Below, piece by piece: positions 10,629-22,597 of a stretch of 64,000 bases of DNA (the first letter of the stretch is position 1; each line of letters opens with the position of its first letter). The position numbers and the translations under genes were made by a program. This DNA is from Topomyia yanbarensis (taxonomy: Eukaryota > Arthropoda > Insecta > Diptera > Culicidae), in contig NC_080671.1 in NCBI RefSeq assembly GCF_030247195.1, positions 200,798,897-200,862,896 of the forward strand, in the 5' to 3' direction. The notes below the pieces were generated by a model. It did no database searches, was not told the DNA's origin, and was given only the letters and a program-made list of their open reading frames with translations.

Positions 10629-12615
10629 CGTGACGTTACAACGATTTGACGATTTTTAATTCCATAAATATGTTATAACTTTATCAAATGAATGCCTACA
10701 TCAAAACTTATTACAGATTCGGAAAGCAGACAAAATTTCACTAAAGATTTAATAAACATAGACTGAATATACTGGAAGAGGAATGTTCTATGATCGATAA
10801 TGTAACGTGACGTTACAACGCGTCACAAATTGGAACATTCAACGTATTTATAAAAAAGTCAAAATATCTGCTCTATAGGATTTTTAATCAAGAACAAATC
10901 TTCTATGATGTATTTCTAAATAGCATACGAATAACTAGGTGTCACTAAATATATTTTTTATTGTTTTGTTTCTTATAAAGCATCTTTTAACTTACGTGAC
11001 GTTACAACGCTCCTTTCTGAGAAAAGCGATATCTCATTGCGTTGTAACGTCACGAAAATATTCAACTTTTCTAAAACTCTGCAAGTTGAGCTGGTGCTTT
11101 TGTTTTGAGTAAAATTTTAAATATTTATCACATTTAGCCATGATTTAATGATAATTAACTCGAATAACAATATGGGGTTGTTGAAAAATCACGATACAGT
11201 TTATTTTTTGATTGTAGCAAAAATAATTGATCAAACCAAGAAAATTTTTATTTAATATCTTGTTGTGGATAGATTTGAGCCATTTGACACATTTATTTAT
11301 TTGGCACGGCTCAATATGGTAATTAAACGGAGCCAAAATAGCAGCTTTTATCACATATTTCATGAACAAAAATAATTTGGCAGTACTGCTTTCTTTAATT
11401 TGCTAAGGAATCAGGTTCCCGATCCGAGTTTCTAGCATGATATTTGAATTGTTGGGCTTAAGCAAGTGGATTTAAATGACAAAGCGAGCACAATTTAAGC
11501 ACTAGACAATCGACAATGCTAAGTACTCTGAAATATTGTATATATTATAGTTACAAAGATTCAGAGAAAAAGAACACGTCACATCGCCGTGATGTTACTA
11601 AAGAATGTGTTACATCCAATCGTCAATTCGACGGAATTTTAAATGTCTGCAAACACCAATAAACACTCCCTCATCTATCTTTTTTGTGCTCATTTGAGAT
11701 GAGCCAAAGCCTTTTTATCCGACTCTAAGCAATTGAGACGATTTAGTGCGGTCACCCAGGTAGGTCTCTGTAGACCCAATTATGTTTTTGCAACCTCCCG
11801 TAAATTCGGATAGATACCCGTCTATATTGGATTTAATACGTCAGGCATTTCGATTATTTAGCTGCTTCGACGATGTATTTCGGCTTGTAACGGAAGAATT
11901 GGTTAGTTACTAACTGACGGCACGTGCGACTACAACAGAGGTTGCGGACAACCTTATAACGGGCGTCTCGTCGATGATGGCGAAGTGCGGAATGGTTGAT
12001 TACTGTGAGGAAGGACATATTCATGGAACGCATTATTATTCATGGCTAAATACTAACTTGAGAACAAAGTTCAAAAATTCCATCGCATGTCCTGGACTAC
12101 GTTACTGTTAGCGTAATAGCATCGGAACGTGCCATATGACCGATGCCGAGGAGAGTACAGCGTAGCTGGACTTTTAAATGAAATATAAAATTTCGTTTAT
12201 TTTCTTAATCTATAATTAGGTTTGATGAGGGAGTTCATTTGAAAAAGTTATAAGAGATTTATAGAATTAAGGTTGGTCAAAACGTTGTAACGTCAAGAAA
12301 AACTATGTCCATGGTGTATAACCCCTTAAGCACTTGAAGATATACATTCTGAAGTTATGAATATCCCGCTAGTATAATTTCTTGTTTACGAAACAACTTG
12401 AAAGCGTTTCAATAAACCATACGAAGTAAAATTTGACACTATATCTGATAAATCATTCAAGCGGCTGATAAAAGTTGAATTACGTGACGTTACAACGCAA
12501 AGTGTATTCTGTTGTAACTTTAATTAACTTAAATGTAATCCGGAATACAAATTTGAACAAAATTTTAGTTTTTTAATAAAATTAAAACGTAGGCATTTTT
12601 TGTGACGTTACAACG
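10629..12615. repeat. Tract with dispersed 15-bp motif CGTGACGTTACAACG
   Basis: Exact or one- to two-mismatch copies lie at 10629-10643, 10806-10820, 10995-11009, 12483-12497 and 12601-12615 on the + strand, and at 11040-11054 and 12283-12297 as reverse complement. The DNA between the copies is otherwise unlike itself and AT-rich. The part from about 11680 to 12180 is richer in GC but has no recognisable reading frame. A 15-mer recurring seven times in 2 kb cannot be chance. The tract may be one large unclassified element or a cluster of protein-binding sites. Confidence 0.7.
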
Positions 12616-12619
12616 TAGA

Positions 12620-14874
12620 AACAATCAAAATTTCTACTAGTTCAAAAAGTATTAGTGGTCAAATCAAGGAAAAAATCTTTCTAGTTTTATTGTTCTACAC
12701 TCAATAATGAGCAAATTCATTTAAACAGATAAAAATTTCAATAGTAGTTTAATGAAATAGAGCTTTTCGTAGAACTCAATAATTCTGAAACCATTTTCCG
12801 TGAAATTCAATTTCATTCTCTATATATTTTTCAACTATTTGTCGAAATGCTAATAGTTGGATTACATAACTTTTCAATGGTTTAAACACTACGAATCGAG
12901 GAAAAAATATTGTGATACCAAAATAAGACAAAACAAAAACGTTCTTCTGGTGTACAAGCCCGCGGAATGTGTCTGTTGCATATGGAGCAAAATTGTTTTA
13001 AATTGGAATCAAAAACAAAAGCTACACATTTATTAAATCAGTTATCGTCGATTAGAACCTAGAATATCCCGCTATTTAGAAGAGGCATACAATATGAAAA
13101 GAATTACTAGTAACTAGTGCGAAAGTGTGTAAAACATGAATAATATACAAGTGACAATACGTGATAACGTTTCTAAGCTACTGTAATCTCTAAGTTACAC
13201 AATGCCGTCTTGGTTTGTTCTAAGGCTCCTTTCAACTGTAGAAAAATAACAAAGCCGTCGCCATGTCTGATTTCCGTGTAGGTACGCGGCTGGCGCCAAT
13301 TTTATGAGTGACTCGATTGTATAGTTGACGGTATTTTTCGTTTCGGCCAATTGGTAGTGATTCCTCGAAACACAATGAATATTTTATCGAATTTCTAGTG
13401 AACCGGTTGCTGCTGTTTCGAGAAATTGGATTTATTGTAGAGGGAATCGCACCAATGATTGTTGAAATTACACAATAGGATCTTTAAATATAACATGAAT
13501 CCACTCTCTTTTGTAGTTGCTAATCAGAAAAAGAATATTGGCAATTAGGGGTAATGTTTATTAAACAGACTTTTTCTAAAATGCCACAAATATATCGTTT
13601 TCATCCTCTTTGTACTTAATTTGTTTTTTACCGATTTTGTTATTAAGATAATTGTAATATCCAACGTAAAACATATTGAAAAGGAAGAGTTGTGCAGTAA
13701 AAGTATTATAAATCCAATATTCAACGTGCACCGGATCCAAATTTGACCCTCAAATGTTTTTTTTTGAGTTGGACACATCAATACATTTAATAATATATTA
13801 CTAACTATGATGTATACGTAGTTGAAGATCTGTTTTATTGATATATTCTTGTCCATATTTCACAATATTGTTCGAAAAATGGATTTTTTTCACATTTTAT
13901 ACATGCACTTCTTAATCATTTGGAATGCATTAAAGTCGACTAGCCATCCAACCAGCAAAAAATTGTGTTTCTTGTATAAGCTTTTGACATATTTAACAGC
14001 ACATTTTGAAGATGTTAGCAGGTAACTATGCAACATACAACTGCAAAAACGATGTGATGCTTCTTAGTCTGATAGCGTCGGTTATATTAGTTCAACAGTT
14101 TATTGGGCTGATACTGCCAAAAACATCCGTATAATTTTAATAGACAGACGGCTATTTTGAGTTGTACAACTTATCAACCTTTGAAGTTTATTGTTAGTTA
14201 TGCCGATTCAAAATTTTTTTTAAAAATTATGTTCCATCACATTTTTTTTGAGGAGCTGGGCTAAAAATAAAAAAAAAATTCTCTTTTCACATCAAAACAA
14301 CTAAAATTTATTCCAACTTCGTTTTTGAAAAAGCAAATTACTTTGACCGGCCACATTTTCCTTCGTTCGTTCTCGTGAACGCTTCTGCAAGACAATTTCA
14401 GATATACTTGTTTCAGCGTAGCATCTCTTGCAATAATCACCCAATCAATCAATCAATCAACTTGTTTAAAAGAAAGCTGCTTAAGATTCTCGTTTTAAGT
14501 AATTTTCAGAACAGTGCAATGTATAATAGTTGTTTGAGCAGCTTTCAAGTTTTATTAGGCAGCTTGACGGTTCGCTAAGAATGTTATGTGAACTTATAAG
14601 TGTATATTTTAGATATTATCCTAACTTTTGGTTGCTTGGGAAGTTTTCGCTACGTCGAGATGGTACATAGGACACACGGGAACATGCCATGTATGTATTT
14701 ATCGATCCCTACTGAAATATTTTTTTTACTCTTGCGTATTTTGTATACAGCCATCTGGGGAACGTACTTTCTGTGCATATGAGCTTTGGTCAAAGCGTTG
14801 GTTTTGGTTAATCGCTTGTGCTTGAAGATTTGTCGATTTGCTTGCTTGGTACATGACTATCACTTGGCTCTATA
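12620..14874. other. AT-rich stretch; nothing recognised
   Basis: Only short open frames occur (for example 13545-13856 minus), with no motif or favourable composition. A less AT-rich patch at about 13200-13480 includes a short ATG-started frame (MSDFRVGTRL) that soon stops. I could not tie it to any family. Confidence 0.4.
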
Positions 14875-15395
14875 GCGCTTCTCGTCAGAGGACGCTTACT
14901 AGTTGGCAAACATCATGGGACAATGGAGATCTGGGACGGTGGTTGCACTCAATTATCCCTAAAGTATCAACGAAGGCATGGTTCAAAGGGTTGGATGTAA
15001 GTCGAAACTTCATTCGTGTGATGTCTCGACTCATGTCCAACGCCGTATTGGGATCGCAGAAGATAATCAATGTGCTTGCGGAGAGGGTTACGAAGACATT
15101 GAACATGTTGTTTGGTCTTGCACTGAATATCGTGAAGCCAGATCCCAATTAATAGACTCCTTACGAGCCAGAAGAAAACCACCCTATGTACTTGTTCGTG
15201 ATATCCTCGCTTTACGAGATCTTACATACATGAGCCATATTTATCATTTCCTGAAAACAATAAATATTCAAATATAATTATCCCCACAATGTTTCTAGTT
15301 TTTTCCCTTGCTACCCACAAACAATTTAGATTTCTTCGCAGTTAGTTAAGTTAGATAAAACGATGTAAATAAAGAAAAAAAAATAAACAAAGATT
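14875..15395 (+). pseudogene. 3' end of an RNase H-bearing non-LTR retrotransposon
   Basis: A broken reading frame covers the C-terminus of a retrotransposon polyprotein. It contains TSWDNGDLGRWLHSIIPKVS, then RVMSRLMSN, then after a frame change a Cys/His-rich motif (CACGEGYEDIEHVVWSC), and ends LKTINIQI at 15277. The same protein end, with about the same wording, is at 59965-60585. About 110 bp of 3' UTR follows, ending in 'gatgtaaataaag' plus an A-rich tail, typical of target-primed insertion. At least one frameshift (near 15030) makes it inactive. The clade is probably in the I/LOA/Jockey group; RNase H of this type is known there, but I did not test it by alignment. Confidence 0.85.
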
Positions 15396-15540
15396 ACAGA
15401 AAAACTATCAATAGGTTTACAATGAAATTCAAGAAAATAGAGTATAATTAAAAACATTCAAAATGATGATTATCCTCAGTGTTAGCATTAGAAAGTGATT
15501 TTTTTTATAACGTGATAGTCTTAAGAACCTTTGTAACATG

Positions 15541-15777
15541 TTATGTAAAAAAACCCCGGCGTAAAAAAGCTTTTGCAACTGCCGTGTCAAATAAACGTTT
15601 TATGAAAAAAAAATCACTTGGCTCTGTTCCAGGCACATCTTCAAAATCTTTGTATTTTTCCCCATCTGGTTGCGGTGAAGGTAGTAACATCAGTGAACGA
15701 GAAACTTCATCTGGTGTAGGAAACTTACAGGAATCGTTAGCGCATTTTTGAAATTTAAATATAGAAAGGCTATGCAA
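15541..15777 (-). pseudogene. Short open frame, possible repeat-encoded protein end
   Basis: The minus-strand frame of 78 codons includes KCANDSCKFPTPDEVSRSL and LPSPQPDGEKYKDFEDVPG. The paired cysteines followed by a Pro/Asp-rich stretch are reminiscent of C-termini seen in dispersed insect repeat proteins, but I cannot name the family. The + strand of the same bases is also open (15479-15751) with a basic start (KKPRRKK), so which strand was coding is uncertain. No start or splice context decides it. Confidence 0.3.
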
Positions 15778-15799
15778 TCACTCTGAAACTCGAATTTTA

Positions 15800-16340
15800 A
15801 ACTGAGACTCGGATTGTCGAGTGTCATATGCAATTCCACTCAGTTCGTCAATATCATTTATCTCCGAATAACTATAGTCCCGGTGGTGAACTTCCGCGGG
15901 TCATTTGGTTTCCGTTTATGTGAGCCATTTAGTTTCCATTTCCACGAGCCATGTAACTGCCAGCTATGTCGCGATCTACTCGGATAGTCCTTAGCGGTGC
16001 ATCTACTCTACCCTGACTAAGAGTTCCTTGGCTCCCGAATCTCTTCCGATACCGATGTCCATTGCGTGAGTCATTTAGTTCCCTGTTTTGTAAATACTAT
16101 CTCGACGGTGGACCTACCCTACTCAACGGATCAACCAGTATGTGTCGAAGTAGGTCCAGCGATTCCGGATGGAGCATAACTTTCGGTTCGCTGATACCAC
16201 GACGTCCCACCGCTAGCGCTTCCTTGGGGATGGCTCACGGGCTTCCCGGTAGGGTGTCGAGGTTGATCCAGTGATTCCGGATAGAGCGTTGCGTCCGGTA
16301 CAATGGGGCCTCGATGACCTACACCTGAAGCATCGACTCG
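15800..16340. repeat. GC-richer segment, probably a mobile-element fragment
   Basis: Base composition changes sharply from the AT-rich neighbours. Phrases recur inside it: 'gcgattccggatggagcat' and 'gtgattccggatagagcgt', and 'gggtcatttggtttccgttt', 'gagccatttagtttccattt' and 'gagtcatttagttccctgtt'. Minus-strand translation is Pro/Ser/Gly-rich with stops, like a decayed gag-type protein, but no zinc knuckle or other diagnostic motif is visible. It abuts the transposase relic on its right. Confidence 0.4.
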
Positions 16341-16469
16341 AACTACTACTAGTGTTCAATAAAAATTGAGAATTTTTTCAGTTATGTAGTTTAAAACAAC
16401 AACAAAATTTCAACGAATTCAGTATTTTTTATTAAAAACATAATGTTTATTCTTCAACGTCAATGAATA

Positions 16470-16688
16470 TTGGAGAAGGGGCCCTGGTCAGTCGTACGAT
16501 ACAACTTAGTCGCGATGCTCTTACAAGAGCGCGGGACGGCACTGACATTCATCTTCCGGGTGCAATTTGTTGTCAACTGCCTCGTATCATTGGCCCGCCA
16601 ATTATTTTTCCACACTAGGGCACTGAGAGATCCGAAAAAATCCACAATGGGACGGCACTTCCTTTCTTTCGGCAAGTACAGTATCTTT
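16470..16688 (-). pseudogene. D37E-type mariner transposase, C-terminal part
   Basis: The frame reads LPKERKCRPIVDFFGSLSAL, then VWKNNWRANDTRQL, and ends TTDQGPFSNIH at the stop near 16469. This is the C-terminal third of a Tc1/mariner-superfamily (ITmD37E-like) DNA transposase, a cut-and-paste enzyme. In the family the RPI.DFF motif carries the last catalytic Glu; here the residue is Val, so this copy could not have been active even if whole. Its N-terminal two-thirds lie at 19326-20146 in the same orientation. The two ends correspond to neighbouring residues, so about 2.6 kb was inserted between them. Confidence 0.85.
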
Positions 16689-17168
16689 TGACGTAGGACT
16701 ACGTCTTTGTTTTCGATATGGGGGTGCACTCTGCAAATTCTACAAAAATGGTATGTAACGAAAAGTGGTCCAATTTTAAACGCATATAATTCAGCCATCT
16801 CACGATAAATTTTCAAATTTTTTGCACAAATCGCCCAGAAATACTTCTAAGAATAGATTCCAATAGATAAACCCAAAGATTTTTGATATCATGGCATTAA
16901 AAAATTAAATAATATACAACCTTGTCAAAATATCGCGCATTAACACACAGAAGATAGCGCTTCCCAAGCCCTGTACGACGGTTTGGTGTACCTAGCGCGC
17001 AACGCTTCTATGAATGACGTCATCATCGACTATTTAAAGAACGGACTTGGCCAGACACGCTCAGTTCCCTGTTGAACGGCTGGCGAAGCAGATCACTGCG
17101 CTGTGTTTTTTACAGCCAGTGTAGCTGAACTAGAAGTCCGTTACACTGGCTGTGGAGGGACGCTACCC
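16689..17168 (+). mobile_element. LTR-like segment with TATA box and initiator, copy 1
   Basis: A 480-bp segment beginning TGACGTAGGACTACGTC and ending ACGCTACCC has an inverted copy at 26675-27137. It contains TATTTAAA (17031) followed about 32 bp later by TCAGTT (17061), a good match to arthropod TATA and initiator spacing; both words are kept in the second copy. TG start, promoter layout and length suit a solo LTR. No flanking duplication is visible, and this copy ends CCCT rather than CA, so the LTR call is an inference. Confidence 0.6.
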
Positions 17169-17384
17169 TGTGTCGTCCAACAGGCGACCTCTCCAACTGC
17201 TTCCTAAATGCCGCTGTAATGTTGCCAGTAAATGTTTGGTTTAACTAGCACATGTATTTGCTATTTGCGCTTGAAATTAAGTAATGTAGTGGTAGTAATA
17301 AGCTTCCCATTTTGGTTTAAACGCAAGGACAGTTTTTAAAACAGGATTTGATTAATTAGTTTGGCTCATCTAAGCAATTTTATC

Positions 17385-17627
17385 AATTCTCGACAAACAT
17401 ATGATTACGGCCTAAAAGCCAACTGTCAAAATCCACTTTGAATGGAAATTCCGGACAAACCGTTACATGCCAATCACAGATGTTGGTAGTAAACGAAAGA
17501 GAAAAGTTTTCTCTTTCATAAACTGTTGTGAACTGTGTTCGACTAGTAACGGTTTGTCTGGAATTTCCATTCAAAGTGGATTTTGACAGTTGGCTTTTAG
17601 GCCGTAATCATATGTTTGTCGAGAATT
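17385..17627. mobile_element. Foldback MITE with near-perfect 80-bp arms
   Basis: The left arm (aattctcgacaaacatatga onward) and right arm (ending tcatatgtttgtcgagaatt) are almost exact inverted copies over about 80 bp, around a loop of about 80 bp. The loop contains its own short palindrome (gagaaaagttttctc). The arms include 'ggcctaaaagccaactgtca' and 'ccgttac' in inverse order on the two sides. High arm identity points to a young insertion. The outermost AATT may be a 4-bp target duplication or part of the arms. Confidence 0.85.
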
Positions 17628-17855
17628 CTGTAATTTAAAAGGAATTTTACGGAACTTGGTGAATTTGGCCCCACTTGCAACTGGTATAATCAACCTGCAC
17701 AAAGTGTTGCATAACGCAGGGCTGTTTTATGGAACAAAATGTGTTATCATTCAGCCCTTCGCTATGCAAAATCACGATATTATGACAGATGGGCTAAGCG
17801 CGGCCGTTCCTTTCAATCGGGAAAGGCCGCGGGGAATTTTGGTCAAATGCGCTAA

Positions 17856-18570
17856 GGGCCGTACACAAATGACGTAGCTTTTTTCGGCGAATAACGTAGC
17901 ATTTACCTACCCCCTCCTTCTCGTCCCATGCAACGCGCCCGGGTGATGAAAAAAATTACATATGTTTTTCAGTTATTTTAAATACATGTCCTTTCAAAAT
18001 GTTTGACGACTTTTATCAACATTTTCATTATAACAGCAAATTGCGTGCAAAATAAGCCCATTTCATGACAAATATAGTGTTGATAGTTTTGTTTTGAATT
18101 TTATATGTTAAGGGGAGTATGAAGACAAGTTCTCTCAGCTCACAATCGTGCAGCTGCCAATGATTCTAAGAACCATACGTTGATCTAAATTACTAAATTT
18201 TGTTTGGTTGAATCCGAAGTGAAAATTTAATTCAGCTTCGAAACTAAGTCTACTAGTTAGGAACATTAGCTAACTAATGTAGCAAGTTAAATCCGCATAC
18301 AAAATCTTTTCGTATTTTTTTGCGAACTTGTAATTTCACGAATCGAAAAATTTATCTCATGAATAACCACATCAAAAGTAACTTGTTTGAATTTAAATTC
18401 ATTTCTCTTGGGAATGGAGGATCATTAAATTGTTTTCTCTAAACAATGGGTTTTAAACTTAATGCTACGTCGCGCAACTTCTGACCCTACCCTCCCCCTC
18501 GTCACACTTCGTCACAAATTTGGTATACCCTCCCTACCCCCAAAATGCTATGTCATTTATGCATGAACCC
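17856..18570. mobile_element. Harbinger-like MITE, copy 1 (TAA target duplication)
   Basis: The ends are GGGCCGTACACAAATGACGT and, reversed, GGGTTCATGCATAAATGACA, flanked by TAA at 17853-17855 and 18571-18573. A second copy of about the same length is at 25250-26007 and a short relative at 29702-29922, all with TAA on both sides. Three-base TAA/TTA duplications are the mark of the PIF/Harbinger superfamily. Subterminal parts are C- or G-rich ('accccctccttct', 'cctaccctccccctcg'), and the interior is AT-rich without a reading frame. Confidence 0.85.
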
Positions 18571-18579
18571 TAATAGTGT

Positions 18580-18690
18580 CGTGGTGGTACTAGTTGTCTC
18601 TTTCGCTCTACCCATCATTATCAGCGTTGACTCATTGTGCATTGTGCGCTTGGGTTCAATGTTTGTAGCGAATGTGTTGGTAGGTAGGGG
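18580..18690 (+). repeat. Segment with inverted copy at 26455-26550
   Basis: Text such as 'agttgtctctttcgctctac' and 'gtgcgcttgggttcaatgtt' is found as reverse complement at 26455-26550. It lies between the LTR-like copy and the rest of the insertion block, and its partner lies in the same relative place beside the second LTR-like copy. The two pairs are therefore probably parts of one larger element whose interiors have diverged. Confidence 0.65.
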
Positions 18691-19186
18691 AACTGGCGGT
18701 AAAATGAACAGGTTAAGCAAAGTCATTATTTTCTAACTAATAAGTGAATGAGATATTACAATCACCTTATATGTTTCTTGTTAGACATGTTTTGTACATA
18801 TCTGGTAAAAATACTTTGTCATAAACACATTTTTTCAAACATGATTCTTGATTTCTAAACATGTCCAAAAATGAGACATGTTAGCGAGTGGGTAAAATGA
18901 ACAATGGCGGTGGTAAATGAACAGCTTCTGGTGATCTGCAAAATGTCCTGTATGTATGCAATGCGCAGCGTTGGAAAGCATTTTCCGATCAATGCTAATA
19001 TCCCAACAAATCATGAGCTTTGCATACACACAGGGCATTTTGCAGAAAAAAAATTGTCACGGAAGAATTGAATTTTATGACGTAATATTAACCATTTTAC
19101 AATCCTGTGGCATCGAAACACATCTACAAACTTGGAGTTATCCATGGGTGTTTGAACTTTTAGGATCTGTTTGAGAGCAACTAGAA

Positions 19187-19262
19187 AGCTTGGTCTATAC
19201 ATGAGATGTGATTATATTGTCTAAAATTTGATTTTTCTTCACCGGTCCGGGTGTTTTTTCCC
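19187..19262 (+). repeat. Segment with inverted copy at 24543-24615
   Basis: 'gcttggtctatacatg', 'attgtctaaaatttg' and 'ccggtccgggt' recur as reverse complement at 24543-24615. With the pairs 16689/26675 and 18580/26455 it keeps the same order in inverted orientation. This supports two copies, in opposite orientation, of one element about 2.6 kb long. Confidence 0.65.
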
Positions 19263-19325
19263 ACACACTAAGTACTAAGAAAATAAATATTTTACATTAA
19301 GTAGTATAGTCCTACGTCTACAGTT

Positions 19326-20146
19326 CGTGCAACCCCATAGCGCTGCCCCTTGTAGTTTTTCTGCTCAAGATACTCCAGCGTCTTCTTTGCGTAATGGGAA
19401 GACGCCTTGTCCGGCCAGAAGACGTACTTCTCATTCGCATGATGCTCCTTTAAGAACGGCAGAAGAACCACGGCTTTGAAATCCCTCTGTCCATCATGGT
19501 GGTGTACAGCATAACTTTTTTTTTCAAATTTATGCTTAATCTGGGTGTGGCCGACTTGTCGCTGGAGTAATAGCTATCATTTCCTGGAATGACGGTCTTC
19601 GAGAGCGGAAAGTAACTTTCGCCGTCCAGCCCGAGCGACGTCCCGCGGTAGTTCTTCGTCATCCACCGGCACTGCGATTTCACGATCGCTATCTGCTCGT
19701 CCGTGTACTCGAGACACCGAGTCTTCTTCCGACAGATGATGTCCTCTATCTTGAGGGTTCGGTGAATGGGAGCAGTGACATTTTCGGCCGGCGTCACGCG
19801 AACTCGTTCCGTCTTTGTTGTCGTACAGCTTTTTCAACGCTTCTTTCTTCTTCTTCATCATTATCTTCGTCGGACGGCCGCTACCGGCCTTGCGCTCCAC
19901 GCTCAGGGATGCCAGGAAAACTGTACTCACGGGCACGTTTTCGTCTCGAAAGTGGTCTACAGTAAAAGTTTTCCACGATGACCACGCGTTTCGTAAAACA
20001 GTACAACACGTTCGCGGAGTGCTTGCTATTTCGACGCCATGTTCGATTGAACCCATTTCTAGGGAGTCCACAGAGCAATTCTCTTGGAGAGAAAATAAAT
20101 TTTCGCTCCTTACTTCAATTACAGAAGGTATTGAAATCATTTTCAT
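19326..20146 (-). pseudogene. D37E-type mariner transposase, N-terminal and central part
   Basis: Read on the minus strand from about 20146, the relic has SLSVERKAGSGRPTKIMMKK (helix-turn-helix region) near 19880. A shift of frame follows, then KTRCLEYTDEQIAIVKSQCR and TSLGLDGESYFPLSKTVIPG, which holds the first catalytic Asp (LDGESYF). A further shift leads to EHHANEKYVFWPDKASSHYA, which holds the second Asp, and the match ends at LEYLEQKN (about 19350). The family is usually about 340 residues; the missing end is at 16470-16688. Several frameshifts make it a pseudogene. The motif assignment rests on recognition of the family, not on a search. Confidence 0.85.
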
Positions 20147-20149
20147 TTT

Positions 20150-22590
20150 TTATTGAACTCCCGTTAAATCGTACAATAGCATGAATGAATCAATGGTAAA
20201 ATGGTATGAATGTCTATATTTAGGCGACTGTCTGGCGCTCTAAAAAAGTTTCGCTAGAGTAGGTGGTGAACATGGTGCACTACGTGCGTACCGGATTGTC
20301 AATCAAAACCACAAGTTTTTGAAACACGAATCGTCGCTCGCGTTTGCAGCGTTTTTTTGCTGTGGGTATAGTATACACATTTTCTTTGTACTGTTTGTTG
20401 TTCATGGAGCATTATTCGGAACTCAATAATTCCATTCAAAATGTTGCCCAATAGTTAACCTCCTCTTATGCTATAGAATGTTGGTTGACATTACTGTACT
20501 GACAATATTATCTAGTACTAATGCAATATCATAGCTGGATTTCTAGATGGTTTCAAGGAATTAACAAATAACTTGTTACAAAATCACTGACACGAATAGA
20601 TACAATAGACTGTAATATAACACTTTGTACACGTTTTTCAGAGTATACAGTTGAAATAGGAAAATTATGCTAGTAGTTGTAGAGTAAACGTAAATTCGAT
20701 CGACTTGATGCTCGATGAACATGCTCTTATTTCTGAAGTTATTTTATACATTCCTTTCCAATTCAATTTTTTCGACCAATACCCTCATTAGCCTGGTTTT
20801 ATAGCTATACCAGATCGTTTCCCACATTAAATAGAATCTACTACTCCAGAGCAGTTTTCAACCATCGTGCCTTCCTCCAGCGAAAACATTATTTGTGCCA
20901 GGATGTCAGCCATTCATTCAAGCCCAAATCAAGTTTGCCGATTCTACTGACATTTCAACTGAACTTATCGGAACCTTATAATTCCCAGACAACTTACCTG
21001 TCTGGGCTGGGCAAGGTTAAATAGTTGCAATGTCAGTATGGATTTATTGACAGGATGGAGCAGACCGTTAAACGCTCTTCAGTTCATTTCAACATTTCGG
21101 ATGTCAGACATAACAGGGGCCACTTTCGTATTAAACTCGCGTTCATGGTTTTTTACTCCTACACGTAATTGGAATCCATTTAAATCATCAATGTCAGTTG
21201 CACGTGGTTCACCCGGTGTTGTATAAATAAATAATCAATTTACAAATTCCCCGGCAATAAAACCCAATCGTTCCACGCAGTAGCGGGTGCGGTGAGATGG
21301 ATTAGAATGTATGTGCGGGCAGGAGACGAATCGAAACATGAAGTGCCGAAAGCTCTTATAGTTTGAAGTTCACCATGTGGGTACTTGTAGTCTCGATACC
21401 CAGTTTGTTAGTCATGACAGAGGTTAGATGCAACATTTGGAGTGCAGGGAAATGTATAAATTGAAAATTAACTGCATGTTCGGGACGCGTTTCTGTTTCC
21501 AGTTTGGTATTCGGGACAGCAGCTGGATGAAAATTGTTGATGCAAGGGCGGGTTTAGCTTGGTGGCTCATACATGCAGTTGTAGTAATGGAAAAGCAGTG
21601 AATTTGTGGAACACTGGAAGAAAATGCCGCAAGGATTTCAACCGGCTGGTGGGTTGTCAATCATATAAAATTTATAAACGCTTTCCCGGAAGCGTGGAAA
21701 GTTGAAAACATGTTCCAATATCGACAGCGTTGCAACATGATTGGAGGCGTAATAATAGGTTCTTGCTCGAACGATTCGGAAAATTTTGAATCAGTACTTG
21801 ATTGTAACTCCGTTATTATTGTACCGATGTACCTATTTTAGAAACATTGATTTTTGTTTCTATGTTTCTATGATGTTTTGTTATCCGCTTTTTTTTTTTC
21901 AAATGAGCTGTAGGTATTTGAAATTTAATTCACATCATTTTGTCATATTGTCGCTTTCTTTTGCTTCATAGAGCAAGATATATATCACAGTTTCTATAAC
22001 GAATATTTATTGTTCTTTGGAGGTTATTTATGACATAATATTGTTCTCGAAATGAATAGGATTTATCCTTATTTGGATTTAATCTTTCTGAATATCTTAA
22101 TGGCTCAAGTATGACATAACATACGGTTTTGTTTTTGAGGCATAACTAACATCATCATCATCAGTAGATTATCAATATCTCCAAGCTGTGCCATATGGCC
22201 GAATTCCAAGGGCATAAAGCCAGTCTGGGACGTAAGTTATATAGATAAAAAAAATTTACTTAAAATTCAAGTGACATACGTTATTCGTGAGCTCTGAGTT
22301 TTGGTTAAAGATATTAGCATAACTATCTCTACTATATCTGATTATTTTCTAAGAGGAATTTATCCAACACACTTTTGGTTGGAATAATTATACCTCTTTA
22401 TTTCAGCTTTCAATTGGTATGGATACAAGCACATTTTATTGGATATATCAATGACAGCACGTGGCCCTATTGTTATACTTAAACAAAGAAATTAAACCAT
22501 AATTTTATATTTGTCTTTTTTTTGGGATATTTCTCAATAGAAAGTTATTTGGATTGAATTTTGGAATATTTTATGTAGTTTTTTAAGGTC
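20150..22590. other. Non-coding stretch; nothing recognised
   Basis: Open frames here are under 80 codons and have no motif. No inverted repeats with target duplications were found by eye. It may include intergenic or intronic host sequence. A short 'catcatcatcatca' run lies near 22151. Confidence 0.4.
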
Positions 22591-22597
22591 CCATATA

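Noticed and set aside
19762..20184. Several plus-strand frames of 65-113 codons
   Set aside because: They are shadows opposite the D37E transposase relic.
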